From Tabrizicola aquatica (GTDB lineage Bacteria; Pseudomonadota; Alphaproteobacteria; Rhodobacterales; Rhodobacteraceae), in the NCBI RefSeq assembly GCF_002900975.1, contig NZ_PJON01000001.1, forward strand, positions 1,054,001-1,118,000: DNA of 64,000 nt, read 5' to 3'. The notes under the pieces were generated by a model. The model did no database searches. It worked only from the letters and a program-made list of their open reading frames with translations, and was not told the DNA's origin. Made by a program: the position numbers and the translations under genes. Shown here one piece after another: positions 26,191-35,990 of this stretch; the stretch's first letter is position 1; the number at the start of each line of letters is the position of its first letter.

Positions 26191-28493
26191 TGGACGAGCT
26201 TCCCCAGATCGACTTTGACGCCATCAACACCTACTGCGAGGTTCTGTTCGGGTATCTCGACGGCTACGTTCCTCTCCGCCTGATCGGTGAAAAGGGGACG
26301 TCCAACTCCAAGGTGACGCCCGAGTACCTTCGGCCCCATGACATCGCGACGAGAATTGGGAGGATCGCACCGCAGGCCGCGGCAAGGCAGGAAGCCATTT
26401 ATGTCGTGCCGTGCACGGTTGCCCAGCCTAGGCGCGCGAAAGAGGAGGACATCGTCACTACGGGCGTCCTGGTGATCGATATCGACAACGGTGACACTGA
26501 CGCCAAGCGCGATCACCTCATCCGCTATCTCGGGACGCCCACGATGATCGTTGCCTCAGGTGGCATTACCGAAGAAGGGAACACCAAGTTTCACGTGTAC
26601 TGGCGCCTCAGCGAAGCGGCGGAAGGCGCCGACCTGAAACTTGCCGTCCACCTTCGGTCCCTGATGGCCAGCAAGGTCGGGGGAGATGACAGCTTTGACA
26701 ATGTCACCCAGCCGATCCGGGTAGCGGGCACGATCCATGGCAAGCACGGCGTTCTGGCCTCGGTTCGTCTGCTGAGCCACGAGCAAGTCGAATACCACTT
26801 GGCTGATCTGGCCGCCGCCGTTGAAGCGATGCCGCCCATGGCAACGGCGAATGCCAAGCACGACTACAACAACGCGAAGCGGCAGAGCCGGTCAGCAGAG
26901 GAACTGATGACCTCCTTTATCCGTGAGGATGGGAAGGACGGCGAGACCCGCTATTTGACCTTGTCCAAGATCATCGGCCACTGGCTCCGGATGGTCAGGA
27001 GGGGGCGCGCAACGCTCGAAGAAGCCTGGATTGCTGTTCAGCAGCAGAACGCCGCCACGATCCAGCCGCCGTGGCCGGAAGAGCGGCTGCTCCGCGAGTT
27101 CAAAGCGCTCCTTCGCGTCGATTGCGAAAAACACGGCCCGATGCCTGGCCAAGAGGCTGAGGACCAAGAGGATGCGGCGCCTGAGTTTAGTGACGACGCG
27201 CTCGTCCAGTTGTTTGTTCGCGAGTGTGGCCGGGATTGGATCTACGTTGCGGTCTGGGGGCAATGGTACCGCTGGACGGGCAAAGTCTGGAAGCGCGACG
27301 CTGTCGGGGCGGTAGTCCAGGCCGTTCGGCTTGTTTGTCGGACCTCGGCAAGCAAGAACAACAAGCCTGCAGACCAGCGACGCCTAGCCAGTGCGAAGAC
27401 GATCCTGGCGGTCGCAAAGCTTGCTGGTGCCGACCCTTCCATCGCGACTGAAGTCGATCAGCTCGATCAACACGTCATGCTGCTGAACACTCCCGAGGGT
27501 GTTGTCGACCTCGATACTGGCGCGGTTGGTCCGCACGAACGCCGCTTGCTTCTGACGCAGATCACCCGCGCGAGCCCGGGCGGAGAATGCGCAACATGGA
27601 TGAAATTCCTTCAAACCATTACCGGGTGCGATGAAGAGTTGATGGCGTACCTGGCGCGGGTCGCCGGCTATTGCCTGACCGGTCAGACGAAAGAGCAGGC
27701 CTTCTTCCTGCTTCACGGGCTGGGGGCGAACGGCAAGTCGGTCTTCCTGCAGACCCTTGCGTATGTCCTCGGTGACTATGCCGCCACGGCCGCCAGCGAC
27801 ACGTTCGTCAGCCGCGGCGGCACCCGGCATCTGTCAGAAATCGCCGGGCTACGGGGGGCGCGTCTGGTGCTGATGTCTGAAACCGAAGCTGACGCGCAAT
27901 GGGCGGAAGCGCGGATCAAGATGGTGACCGGCGGTGAAACACTCCGCGCAAACTTCATGTACAAGGACCACTTCGAATTCACCCCGCAGTTCAAGCTCCT
28001 GGTCGGAACGAACCACCGCCCTGCGCTCGGCGAGGTCGGCGAGGCGATGCGGCGGCGCCTCCACCTCATCCCCTTCAATGTGACCATCCCGGAAGATCAG
28101 CGCGACCCGGGCCTGGCGGATAAGCTCAAGCTGGAAGCCAACGGCATCCTTGGGTGGATGCTGGCAGGCTGCAACGATCTGCAACGGCTCGGCGGGTTGT
28201 GCCCTCCGACTTGTGTCAGCTCGGCGGTGGAGGAGTACTTCTCCACCGAGGATCGCTTCGGACAGTGGATTGAAGTGGGCTGCGACGTTGGGGCGGCTCG
28301 CAGGGCGACGTCTAGGGCCCTGTTCGCATCCTGGTCGAGCTGGGCGCAGGACGCCGGGATTGATCCGAAGTCTATCCGGTATCTCGGGGAGCAACTCCGC
28401 TCCCGCGGCTTCGGTGATGGGAAGGTCGGTCGCGATCGAGGCTGGCACGGCATCGGGCTTCGCTCCGCCCGCCGACCGGAGGATAGCGAATGA
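26190..28493 (+). CDS. P4/D5-type primase-helicase
   Basis: A 767-residue replication protein of the phage/plasmid primase group. The N-terminal third (GVLVIDIDNGDTDAKRDHLI, later RVAGTIHGKHG) looks like an archaeo-eukaryotic-type primase domain. The C-terminal half is a superfamily 3 helicase with Walker A GLGANGKS at about 510-517, Walker B region RLVLMSET, and motif C ending in VGTNHRP. The D5_N-type linker lies between them (VDLDTGAVGPHERRLL). Such proteins start replication of P4-like satellites and many prophages. The ATG shares a base with the stop of the HTH gene upstream, and the next small gene overlaps as ATGA. Confidence 0.87.
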   Translation: MDELPQIDFDAINTYCEVLFGYLDGYVPLRLIGEKGTSNSKVTPEYLRPHDIATRIGRIAPQAAARQEAIYVVPCTVAQPRRAKEEDIVTTGVLVIDIDNGDTDAKRDHLIRYLGTPTMIVASGGITEEGNTKFHVYWRLSEAAEGADLKLAVHLRSLMASKVGGDDSFDNVTQPIRVAGTIHGKHGVLASVRLLSHEQVEYHLADLAAAVEAMPPMATANAKHDYNNAKRQSRSAEELMTSFIREDGKDGETRYLTLSKIIGHWLRMVRRGRATLEEAWIAVQQQNAATIQPPWPEERLLREFKALLRVDCEKHGPMPGQEAEDQEDAAPEFSDDALVQLFVRECGRDWIYVAVWGQWYRWTGKVWKRDAVGAVVQAVRLVCRTSASKNNKPADQRRLASAKTILAVAKLAGADPSIATEVDQLDQHVMLLNTPEGVVDLDTGAVGPHERRLLLTQITRASPGGECATWMKFLQTITGCDEELMAYLARVAGYCLTGQTKEQAFFLLHGLGANGKSVFLQTLAYVLGDYAATAASDTFVSRGGTRHLSEIAGLRGARLVLMSETEADAQWAEARIKMVTGGETLRANFMYKDHFEFTPQFKLLVGTNHRPALGEVGEAMRRRLHLIPFNVTIPEDQRDPGLADKLKLEANGILGWMLAGCNDLQRLGGLCPPTCVSSAVEEYFSTEDRFGQWIEVGCDVGAARRATSRALFASWSSWAQDAGIDPKSIRYLGEQLRSRGFGDGKVGRDRGWHGIGLRSARRPEDSE

Positions 28494-28680
28494 ACCCGCT
28501 CTCCCCGTTCCACATGACCCCCACCGAACGCCGCGCCGAGTTGTGCCGTATCCTCGGCCTAGGCCTGGTTCGCCTCCTGCAGCGACAGTCAACCGAACTA
28601 TCACACCGCCCCGGAGAAAGTTCGCTACACTTCCCGCCCGACCAGAGCGGTCATGCAACCCGTTATGAACGGAGACCCGC

Positions 28681-28684
<4 letters not shown>
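28490..28684 (+). CDS. Small conserved island protein (64 aa)
   Basis: A 64-residue basic protein starting MNPLSPFHMTPTERRAELC and containing RLLQRQSTELSHRPGESSL. I have the impression of having seen this pattern next to DUF2924 and recombinase genes in alphaproteobacterial mobile elements, but I cannot name a function. Both ends overlap the neighbouring genes as ATGA, which is good evidence of translation. The first half is a likely helix and the C-terminus looks disordered. Confidence 0.6.
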
Positions 28685-29132
<448 letters not shown>

Positions 29133-29136
<4 letters not shown>

Positions 29137-30449
29137 ACGCGCAGAGCAAGCCTGTCGTCCGCAAGCTCCGCTGCGCCGTCTACACCCGGAAATCCTCCGA
29201 GGAAGGGCTGGAGCAGGAGTTCAACAGCCTGCATGCCCAGCGCGAAGCGTGCGAGGCGTTCGTCGCCAGCCAGCGGTCAGAGGGCTGGGTGCTGGTCCGC
29301 GATCAGTATGACGACGGCGGCATTTCGGGCGGCACGCTGGAACGTCCCGGCCTGAAGCGGTTGATGGCAGATATCGAGGACGGGCTGGTCGATGTCGTCG
29401 TGGTCTACAAGATCGACCGCCTCAGCCGCTCGCTGGCGGATTTCGCAAAGCTGGTGGAGGTGTTCGACCGGAACGGCGTGACCTTCGTCTCAGTCACGCA
29501 GTCGTTCAACACGACCACCTCTATGGGGCGGTTGACGCTAAACGTTCTCCTGTCCTTCGCCCAGTTCGAGCGCGAGGTCACTGCCGAGCGCATTCGCGAC
29601 AAGGTCGCCGCCAGCCGCAAGAAGGGCATGTGGATGGGTGGCGTACCGCCCTACGGCTACCGGGTGGAAAACCGGAAGTTGCTGGTTGATGAGGACGCCG
29701 CCGCGCATGTGCGCTGGGTCTTCGCCCGCTTCATCGAGATCGGTTCCGGCACACTGTTGGCGCGCGAGCTAGCCGAGCGGGATGTGACCACCAGCCGGGG
29801 CCACCGCATCGACAAGAAGTTCGTCTATCGGATGCTGAACAACCGGGTTTACATTGGCGAGGCTGTTCACAAGGGAACCAGCTATCCTGGCGAGCACGCG
29901 GCGATCATCGATCGCGATGTCTGGGACAAAGTCCATCTGATGCTGACGGTGAGCCCTCGTGCAAGGGGAGCAAGCACGACGGCGCAGACGCCTGCACTGC
30001 TTAAAGGCCTGATCTTCGGCCCAGACGGCGCAGCTTTCTCCCCGACACACACTCGCAAACACGGGAGACTGTACCGCTACTACGTTAGCCAGAGTATCTT
30101 GAAGTTCGGTAAACGCGCCTGCCCAATCGGGCGGGTGTCAGCCGGGGAGATCGAGGCGGCCGTCATTGACCAGCTCCGCTTGGTCTTCCGGCAGCCGGAG
30201 ATCATCGCCGGAACGTGGAAGGCCGCCAGCGCGCTTTCCGCAGACATCAGCGAGGCGGACGCCCGAACAGCCCTTAAGCAGCTTGATCCCATGTGGGACG
30301 AACTCTTCCCGGCAGAACAGGCGCGTATCGTGGCGCTGCTCCTGGAACGGGTCGACATTGGCGTGGATGGGCTGAACGTTCGGCTGCGCCTGGATGGCCT
30401 GACGGGGCTTGCAAGCGAACTGCTCACAAAGGTGGGAGAAGCGGCATGA
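29133..30449 (+). CDS. Large serine recombinase (integrase of the island)
   Basis: A 438-residue integrase. The catalytic domain has AVYTRKSSEEGLEQEFNSL with the nucleophile Ser in TRKSS, DDGGISGGTLERPGL and VVYKIDRLSRSL. The recombinase domain follows (GGVPPYGYRVENRKL, NNRVYIGEAVHKG). A zinc-ribbon-like region around LKGLIFGPDGAAFSP has lost most cysteines, leaving only ACPIGR. The last 77 residues (LDPMWDELFPAEQARIV, VDIGVDGLNVRLR) are repeated downstream in a chimeric gene. It starts by ATGA overlap with DUF2924. It is the best candidate for the enzyme that inserted this island. Confidence 0.88.
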
Positions 30450-31500
30450 ACGTGCGCAAACTTCATCAAGTCCTAACCTTTGGTGGCCTAAATCAACCTC
30501 GGCACGCTATGCCCAATAAACTCATCAACTTGAAACCGAAACCGAACTCATCCTCCCCGCGGTATCCGCGCAAAAAACACCACAGAAGGAACAGGCAGGA
30601 AGCAGAAAAACACCGGGGGGCAGGAATGAGCTGCAGTGCCACCCGCGGCGGGCAATCGGACACCGTTACCATCCATATCCCCTTCTCCATCGTGAAACGC
30701 GGCGGGCGGAAGGAGATGCAGATGCCCGACCATGTCCGACCAGAGCGCACGCCGGACAGCACGCTGGTCAAGGCGCTGGCCCGCGCGTTCCGCTGGAAGC
30801 GGATGCTCGAGTCGGGTGAGTTCGCCACCATCGCCGAACTGGCCGAGCGAGAGGGGATCGCTGCACCATACCTCACGAGGACGATGCGCTTGTCGCATCT
30901 GTCCCCAGACCTGGTTGAGTCGATCCTCGAAGGACGTCAGCCGCGTCACCTGACGCTGGAAGTCCTATGGAAGGCGGCCCAAGTGAAAGATGCAGGGATC
31001 AACGAGGCAGAGACCTGCGCAGCCCTGGCCCGGCTTGACCCGCTATGGGACGAACTGTTCCCCGCCGAGCAGGCGCGCATCGTGACGATGCTGGTCGAGG
31101 GGGTGGATATCGGCAAGGACAGCTTGAACATTCGCCTCCGCGTCGATGGTCTTGGTGGCCTCGCGCGAGAGATGTTCGCTGGAGAAATGGGGGCAGCCGC
31201 ATGAAACGCGGGACGCCGATCCCCGAAACCATGACGCTCCACGTTCCGTTTCGCATCGTGAAGCGCGGCGGGCGCAAGGAAATGCAAATGCCTGAAGGCA
31301 GCGCCCAGCAGCGCAAGACCGACAACTCGTTGGTCAAAGCAGTGGCCCGCGCCTTCCGCTGGAAGAGGATGTTGGAGTCGGGCGAGTTCGCCACCGTCGC
31401 CGAACTGGCCGAACGTGAGGAGATCGCACCCTCGTACATGACCCGCATCTTACGCGTCACGCTGCTAGCACCTAATATCGTCGAGGCGATCCTGGATGGG
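30216..31500 (+). repeat. Diverged tandem duplication: recombinase tail plus HTH gene
   Basis: Unit A covers the recombinase 3' end (30216-30449) and the following HTH region (about 30660-30960). Unit B covers a second recombinase tail (30968-31204) and a second HTH gene (31215-31500). The tails share DELFPAEQARIV and the HTH parts share IVKRGGRKEMQMP and AFRWKRMLESGEFAT. The units differ at many positions and in spacing, so they look like the junction of two related elements rather than a recent copy. Confidence 0.75.
30626..31204 (+). CDS. Chimeric HTH protein fused to a serine-recombinase tail
   Basis: A 192-residue frame. The first 110 residues are the small HTH protein that normally follows such recombinases (IVKRGGRKEMQMP, AFRWKRMLESGEFATIAELA). 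At LEVLWKAAQVKDAG the sequence changes, without a frame break, into a copy of the recombinase C-terminus (LDPLWDELFPAEQARIVTML, NIRLRVDGL). The catalytic and recombinase domains are absent. The ATG at 30626 is preceded by GGGGGGCAGG; an upstream in-frame ATG at 30446 overlaps the recombinase stop and would add 60 residues. Probably formed by recombination between two related elements; whether it is functional is unknown. Confidence 0.7.
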   Translation: MSCSATRGGQSDTVTIHIPFSIVKRGGRKEMQMPDHVRPERTPDSTLVKALARAFRWKRMLESGEFATIAELAEREGIAAPYLTRTMRLSHLSPDLVESILEGRQPRHLTLEVLWKAAQVKDAGINEAETCAALARLDPLWDELFPAEQARIVTMLVEGVDIGKDSLNIRLRVDGLGGLAREMFAGEMGAAA

Positions 31501-31599
31501 AGTCAGGGCCCGGGGGTGACGCTGGCCCCGGTGCTTGAGCCGTTTCCGGTAGAGTGGGACGAGCAGCGCCGCCGATTCTCGACTCGCGCCATTGCGTGA
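31201..31599 (+). CDS. Small HTH protein following the recombinase (132 aa)
   Basis: The complete version of the HTH family seen truncated in the gene upstream. It has MTLHVPFRIVKRGGRKEM, AFRWKRMLESGEFATVAELA and a recognition-helix region EREEIAPSYMTRILRVTLL, followed by APNIVEAILDGSQ and FPVEWDEQRRRF. These proteins occur directly after large serine recombinases in alphaproteobacteria and may be directionality or regulatory factors. The start overlaps the chimeric gene as ATGA. A gap of 120 bp separates it from the defence cluster. Confidence 0.7.
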   Translation: MKRGTPIPETMTLHVPFRIVKRGGRKEMQMPEGSAQQRKTDNSLVKAVARAFRWKRMLESGEFATVAELAEREEIAPSYMTRILRVTLLAPNIVEAILDGSQGPGVTLAPVLEPFPVEWDEQRRRFSTRAIA

Positions 31600-31630
31600 A
31601 CTTGCCCCAACAAGGCAACACGGAAAGGGG

Positions 31631-31660
31631 TTGATTGCGCGGATGAGTATAGTTTATATA
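31631..31660 (+). promoter_or_regulatory. Likely sigma-70 promoter of the WYL/type I R-M operon
   Basis: TTGATT at 31631-31636 and TATATA at 31655-31660 are separated by 18 bp in a clearly AT-rich patch, about 60 bp before the WYL gene. A short inverted pair, GATGA and TCATC, flanks the -10 region and could be an operator for the WYL protein itself. Confidence 0.5.
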
Positions 31661-31719
31661 TCCATCATCAAACGAATCGGGTTGACGCTCTTGTCCTACC
31701 TGCTCAACGAGGACCTGCC

Positions 31720-32577
31720 ATGCGCTGGGGTGTCGAAAAACGGCTGGAGTTCATAGAATTCCGCCTCTTTTGGGAGGGCGGGATCAACCGTGCCGACATC
31801 GTCGACCAGTTCAGCGTGTCCGTGCCCCAAGCATCCAAGGATCTGACGCTCTATGAGGAAAAGGCGCCAGGAAATCTGATCTACGACAAGAGCGCGAAGC
31901 TCTACAAAGCGGCCGACGATTTTAAGCCCGTCTTCATGCAGCCCTCTGCATCCACGTACCTCGCTCATCTGCGCGAAGCGAACGGAGGAACAGCAGGCGC
32001 TACCGATGTATGGCTTGCTTCTGCACCCGAACATGATGCTTTGCCGATCCCGCACCGGCGCGTGGACGCTGAGGTCCTCCGTGACGTCCTCAAGGCTGTG
32101 AGGGACGGCCGGTCCATCGAAGTCTTCTATCAGTCTATGAGCGCCAAGAGACCTGCCCCGGAGTGGAGACCAGTTACACCCCATGCTCTCGGCAATGACG
32201 GACTGCGCTGGCATGTTCGTGCATTTTGTCACGTCGATCACAAGTTCAAGGACTTCATCCTGTCGCGATGCATAAAAACCCAGAAGCATGGATTGCCGGG
32301 CGCATCCGCGAGCGATGACATGCTTTGGCATGATCGATTTGCCGTCGCACTCGCGCCGAATCCAGCTCTTAGCGAGAGCCAGCAGTCGATTATCGCTCAA
32401 GACTACGAGATGAAGAACGGGCGCGCCGAAGTAATGGTTCGCAAGGCGATGCTCTACTATTTTCAGAAGCGCCTCCGTTTGGACATCGCCGACAAGTTGG
32501 ACAACCCGCACGAAATCCCGGTCGTGGTTTCAAATCGCGCTGCCTTCGACGCGGCGCTTGCGGAGGCGATGGCATGA
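31720..32577 (+). CDS. WYL-domain transcriptional regulator (BrxR/CapW-like)
   Basis: A 285-residue regulator. The N-terminal winged helix (VEKRLEFIEFRLFWEGGINR, DIVDQFSVSVPQASKDL) is followed by the WYL domain (about 120-200), with IEVFYQSMS and later HALGNDGLRWHVRAFC. A C-terminal WCX-like region includes KAMLYYFQKRLRLD. Proteins of this layout repress defence operons (BREX, CBASS, R-M) and are thought to be released by a ligand made during infection. It is the first gene of the operon and overlaps hsdR as ATGA, so it probably controls the R-M genes and perhaps the downstream ATPase pair. Confidence 0.83.
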   Translation: MRWGVEKRLEFIEFRLFWEGGINRADIVDQFSVSVPQASKDLTLYEEKAPGNLIYDKSAKLYKAADDFKPVFMQPSASTYLAHLREANGGTAGATDVWLASAPEHDALPIPHRRVDAEVLRDVLKAVRDGRSIEVFYQSMSAKRPAPEWRPVTPHALGNDGLRWHVRAFCHVDHKFKDFILSRCIKTQKHGLPGASASDDMLWHDRFAVALAPNPALSESQQSIIAQDYEMKNGRAEVMVRKAMLYYFQKRLRLDIADKLDNPHEIPVVVSNRAAFDAALAEAMA

Positions 32578-35500
32578 AGTCGATCAATTTCGAGATCCTT
32601 CGTGACGGGTGGCCCGAACTTGCGGGCCTTGGCGGTTTTGCGGAGGCCTATGCGCACGCAGATCCGGCGAGCGCGCTCGTCAAGCTTCGGCTCTTCGGCG
32701 AGAATCTGACGAAGGACATCTATCGTGAGCTTCGGCTGCCAAAGCCGGATCAGCCGACGTTTGTCGATCTCTTGAAGAGTGACGCCTTCATCGCGATCAC
32801 GCCGAAGGTGGTCCTCGACAAGCTCCACGCCCTTCGAATTCACGGCAACAAAGCCGCCCACGGCGAGCCGGCGACGGTTCGAACTGCACTTTGGCTCATC
32901 CAAGAAGCGTTTGACCTAGGCCGGTGGCTCTTCGTGCAATTCGCCAAAGGCGATGCCGCGGCCATCCCAGCGTTTGTGCAACCGATGGCGGAAGCTGTCG
33001 ATGAGAGCAAAGGTCAGCTAAAGCGCGAGAAGCGCCAAGTCCTAGAAAAGCTGGCCTCGCAAGAAGCACAGATGGAGGCGCTTCTCCGAGAACTGGACGC
33101 CGCGCGCGAAGCCGCCGTAACAGCGGAAAAGAAGGTTGAGGAGATTCAGTCGCTGGCATCATCCGGTGCGGCAACGGCCAACCTGCTGGCGTTCAATGAG
33201 GCGACGACCCGTGCCCGTATCATCGACAGCTTGCTCGCAACAGCCAACTGGAACGTTGGCCTTGGGAACGCCAGTACGGCGGAGGTTGGCAAGGAGGTTG
33301 AGGTCAAACATCAGCCCACTGCGTCAGGCCTTGGCTATGCTGACTATGTGCTCTGGGATGACAACGGGAATCCTCTGGCGGTCATCGAGGCCAAGAAGAC
33401 AGCTGTGGACCCGGAGCGGGGACGGCAGCAGGCGAAACTGTATGCCGACGGCCTTGAGAAGATGCACGGGCAGCGTCCCCTCATCTTCTACACCAACGGT
33501 TACGACATTTGGATGTGGGACGACGTCCTGGGTTATCCGCCGCGAAAAGTGTTCGGTTACTATTCGAAGGACAGCTTGCAGTACCTCGTGAATTTTCAGC
33601 GGGCGGGTAGGAAGCCGCTCAACTCGCTTGAGCCTAATGTCGCCATCGTCAATCGTCTTTATCAGATCGAGGCGATCAAGCGCGTCTCTGAGCGGTTTAC
33701 AGATAACCATCGGAAGGCGCTCGTCGTGCAGGCGACCGGCACCGGCAAGACCCGCGTTGCAATAGCCCTCGCTGAATTGCTCATTCGCGCCGGCTGGGTA
33801 AAGCGCGTCTTGTTCCTTTGCGACCGTCGTGAACTGCGCAAACAGGCCAAAAACGCTTTCGGCGATTTCCTGTCTGAGCCCATTCGCATCGTCAGCTCGC
33901 GCGTGAATCAATCGGCGAGCGAACGGATATTTCTTGCGACCTATCCCGCAATGCAAAAGGTCTACCAGTCTTTCGATGTTGGGTTCTTCGACCTGATTAT
34001 CGCCGATGAGTCGCATCGAAGCATTTACAATGTATACGGCGATATGTTTCACTACTTCGACTGCCTTCAGATCGGCTTGACCGCGACGCCGATCGATTTC
34101 GTTTCGCGCAACACGTTCAGCCTATTTGGGTGTGAAGGGCAGCTGCCGACAGCGAACTACGATCTTGAACAGGCGGTTCAGGACGGTTTCCTGACGCCGT
34201 TTGAGGTTTTCGAGCATACGACGCAATTCCTTCGTGAAGGGATCAGGCTCGACATCCTGACCAAGCAGCAGATTCAGGAGCTTGAGGAACAGGGCGAAGA
34301 CCCGGCGCAGTACGATTTCTCATCAGAGCAGATCGACAAGATTATCTACAACAAGGACACCAACCGCGCGATCCTTCGCAACTTGATGGAGAACGGGCTG
34401 CGCGACGCCACCGGGCAGCTTCCAGGCAAGAGCATCATCTTTGCGCGGAACCACCAACATGCTGTGCTCATGCGGCAGATGTTCGACGAGATGTATCCGC
34501 AGTACGGCGGTCGCTTCTGTCAGGTTATCGACAATTATGATCCACGCGCAGAGCAGCTCATAGACGATTTCAAGGGCGACGGCGCAAACTCCGAACTGAC
34601 GATCGCGATTTCAGTCGATATGCTCGATACCGGCATCGACATCCCAGAAATCCTGAACCTTGTGTTCGCCAAACCGGTCCGTTCACCTGTCAAGTTCTGG
34701 CAGATGATCGGGCGTGGAACGCGCCTGAAGCCCGATTTGTTCGGCCCGGGTAAGGACAAGAAAATGTTCCGCATTTTCGATCACTGGGGGAACTTCGAAC
34801 GCTTTGAAATGGGCTACCGGCCGGCTGAGCCGACCCAGTCGAAGCCCTTGCTCCAACTGGTATTCGAAGAACGCGTGCTGCTCGCTGAGACGGCGCTCCG
34901 GATGAGCGAAATCGCGATTTTCGACGAGGTGATAGAGCTCATCGCGAAAGACATCGAAGCGCTGCCCGAGGAATCCGTCTCGGTGCGCGAAAAGTGGCGC
35001 GAGAAGCGGGCGGTGGCCGTTCCGGCGACGCTCAAAGCCTTTGCGCCCGCGACCGTTGCGATGCTCAGGCAAGTCATCGCACCCCTCATGCAATGGCGAG
35101 ACGTTCGCGGATTGAGCGATGCCCACGCGCTGGATCTCTTAATTGCGCGCGCCCAGATCGCAGTGCTTCGAAAGTCCGCAGACGTAGCCGATCTGAAAAT
35201 CGATCTGCTCGATCGACTCTCGGCGCTCCAGATGCACCTCAACCCGGTGCGAGAGAAGGCTGAAGTCATCAAGCGGGTCAAAACCGACGAGTTTTGGAAC
35301 GGCGTAACCGTCGCCGATCTGGAGTCGGTTCGCAAACCGCTACGGGAAATCATGCACCATCGAGACCGCCAAGGCGCCATGCCGCTGCCGGCGAAGATCA
35401 TCGACGTGACGGAAGATACGGCTGGCTTCCAGACAAATCGCCGGGCGACGAGTCTGAAGACCGTCGACATGAAGGCATACCAGCAGATCGTCGAGGCCGA

Positions 35501-35990
35501 ACTGAAGCGGCACTTCGATACGAACCCGACGCTCAAGAAGATTCGCGCGGGCGAAGCGGTTTCAGATGTCGACATTCAGGCACTTGTTTCGCTGGTCCTG
35601 ATCCAAAGCCCGAACGCGAGCCGGGATGTGCTCGAAGAGTTCTTCGCCGACACGGCTCTTCCGCTGGATTTCGCGATCCGGTCGATTGTCGGGCTGGACC
35701 CGGAAGCAGTGGCGGCACGTTTCGCGGAATTCGCGGGTCGGCATCCCAGCCTTACAGCGAAGCAGACCCGCTTCCTTGGGCTGCTTCAAAATCACATCGC
35801 GCGCTTCGGGTCCGTCACGCTTGATCGCCTCTATGAGCAGCCGTTCACAGTGGTGGACGCTGACGGCCTGGATGGCGTTTTTGAGAAACCGGAGGAGATC
35901 GACGATCTTCTCGACATCCTGAGCGTCTTCGCGCCGCCTCCAGCGGCCAGCGAGGGCACAAAAGAATCCCCCGAAAGGACGAAGCACTAA
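32574..35990 (+). CDS. hsdR: Type I restriction endonuclease subunit R with N-terminal DUF4145-like domain
   Basis: An 1138-residue motor-nuclease. Residues 1-125 resemble DUF4145 (LRIHGNKAAHGEPATVRTAL). A coiled coil follows at about 140-200. The nuclease core (about 240-300) has YADYVLWDDNG and LAVIEAKKT, the D...ExK site. The helicase has Walker A ATGTGKT at about 387-393, DESH near 478, and motif VI in MIGRGTRLKPD. The C-terminal part binds the methylase complex. It follows the WYL gene by ATGA overlap and is followed with no gap by hsdM. The unusual R-M-S order and DUF4145 N-terminus mark a subgroup of type I systems. It appears intact. Confidence 0.9.
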   Translation: MKSINFEILRDGWPELAGLGGFAEAYAHADPASALVKLRLFGENLTKDIYRELRLPKPDQPTFVDLLKSDAFIAITPKVVLDKLHALRIHGNKAAHGEPATVRTALWLIQEAFDLGRWLFVQFAKGDAAAIPAFVQPMAEAVDESKGQLKREKRQVLEKLASQEAQMEALLRELDAAREAAVTAEKKVEEIQSLASSGAATANLLAFNEATTRARIIDSLLATANWNVGLGNASTAEVGKEVEVKHQPTASGLGYADYVLWDDNGNPLAVIEAKKTAVDPERGRQQAKLYADGLEKMHGQRPLIFYTNGYDIWMWDDVLGYPPRKVFGYYSKDSLQYLVNFQRAGRKPLNSLEPNVAIVNRLYQIEAIKRVSERFTDNHRKALVVQATGTGKTRVAIALAELLIRAGWVKRVLFLCDRRELRKQAKNAFGDFLSEPIRIVSSRVNQSASERIFLATYPAMQKVYQSFDVGFFDLIIADESHRSIYNVYGDMFHYFDCLQIGLTATPIDFVSRNTFSLFGCEGQLPTANYDLEQAVQDGFLTPFEVFEHTTQFLREGIRLDILTKQQIQELEEQGEDPAQYDFSSEQIDKIIYNKDTNRAILRNLMENGLRDATGQLPGKSIIFARNHQHAVLMRQMFDEMYPQYGGRFCQVIDNYDPRAEQLIDDFKGDGANSELTIAISVDMLDTGIDIPEILNLVFAKPVRSPVKFWQMIGRGTRLKPDLFGPGKDKKMFRIFDHWGNFERFEMGYRPAEPTQSKPLLQLVFEERVLLAETALRMSEIAIFDEVIELIAKDIEALPEESVSVREKWREKRAVAVPATLKAFAPATVAMLRQVIAPLMQWRDVRGLSDAHALDLLIARAQIAVLRKSADVADLKIDLLDRLSALQMHLNPVREKAEVIKRVKTDEFWNGVTVADLESVRKPLREIMHHRDRQGAMPLPAKIIDVTEDTAGFQTNRRATSLKTVDMKAYQQIVEAELKRHFDTNPTLKKIRAGEAVSDVDIQALVSLVLIQSPNASRDVLEEFFADTALPLDFAIRSIVGLDPEAVAARFAEFAGRHPSLTAKQTRFLGLLQNHIARFGSVTLDRLYEQPFTVVDADGLDGVFEKPEEIDDLLDILSVFAPPPAASEGTKESPERTKH

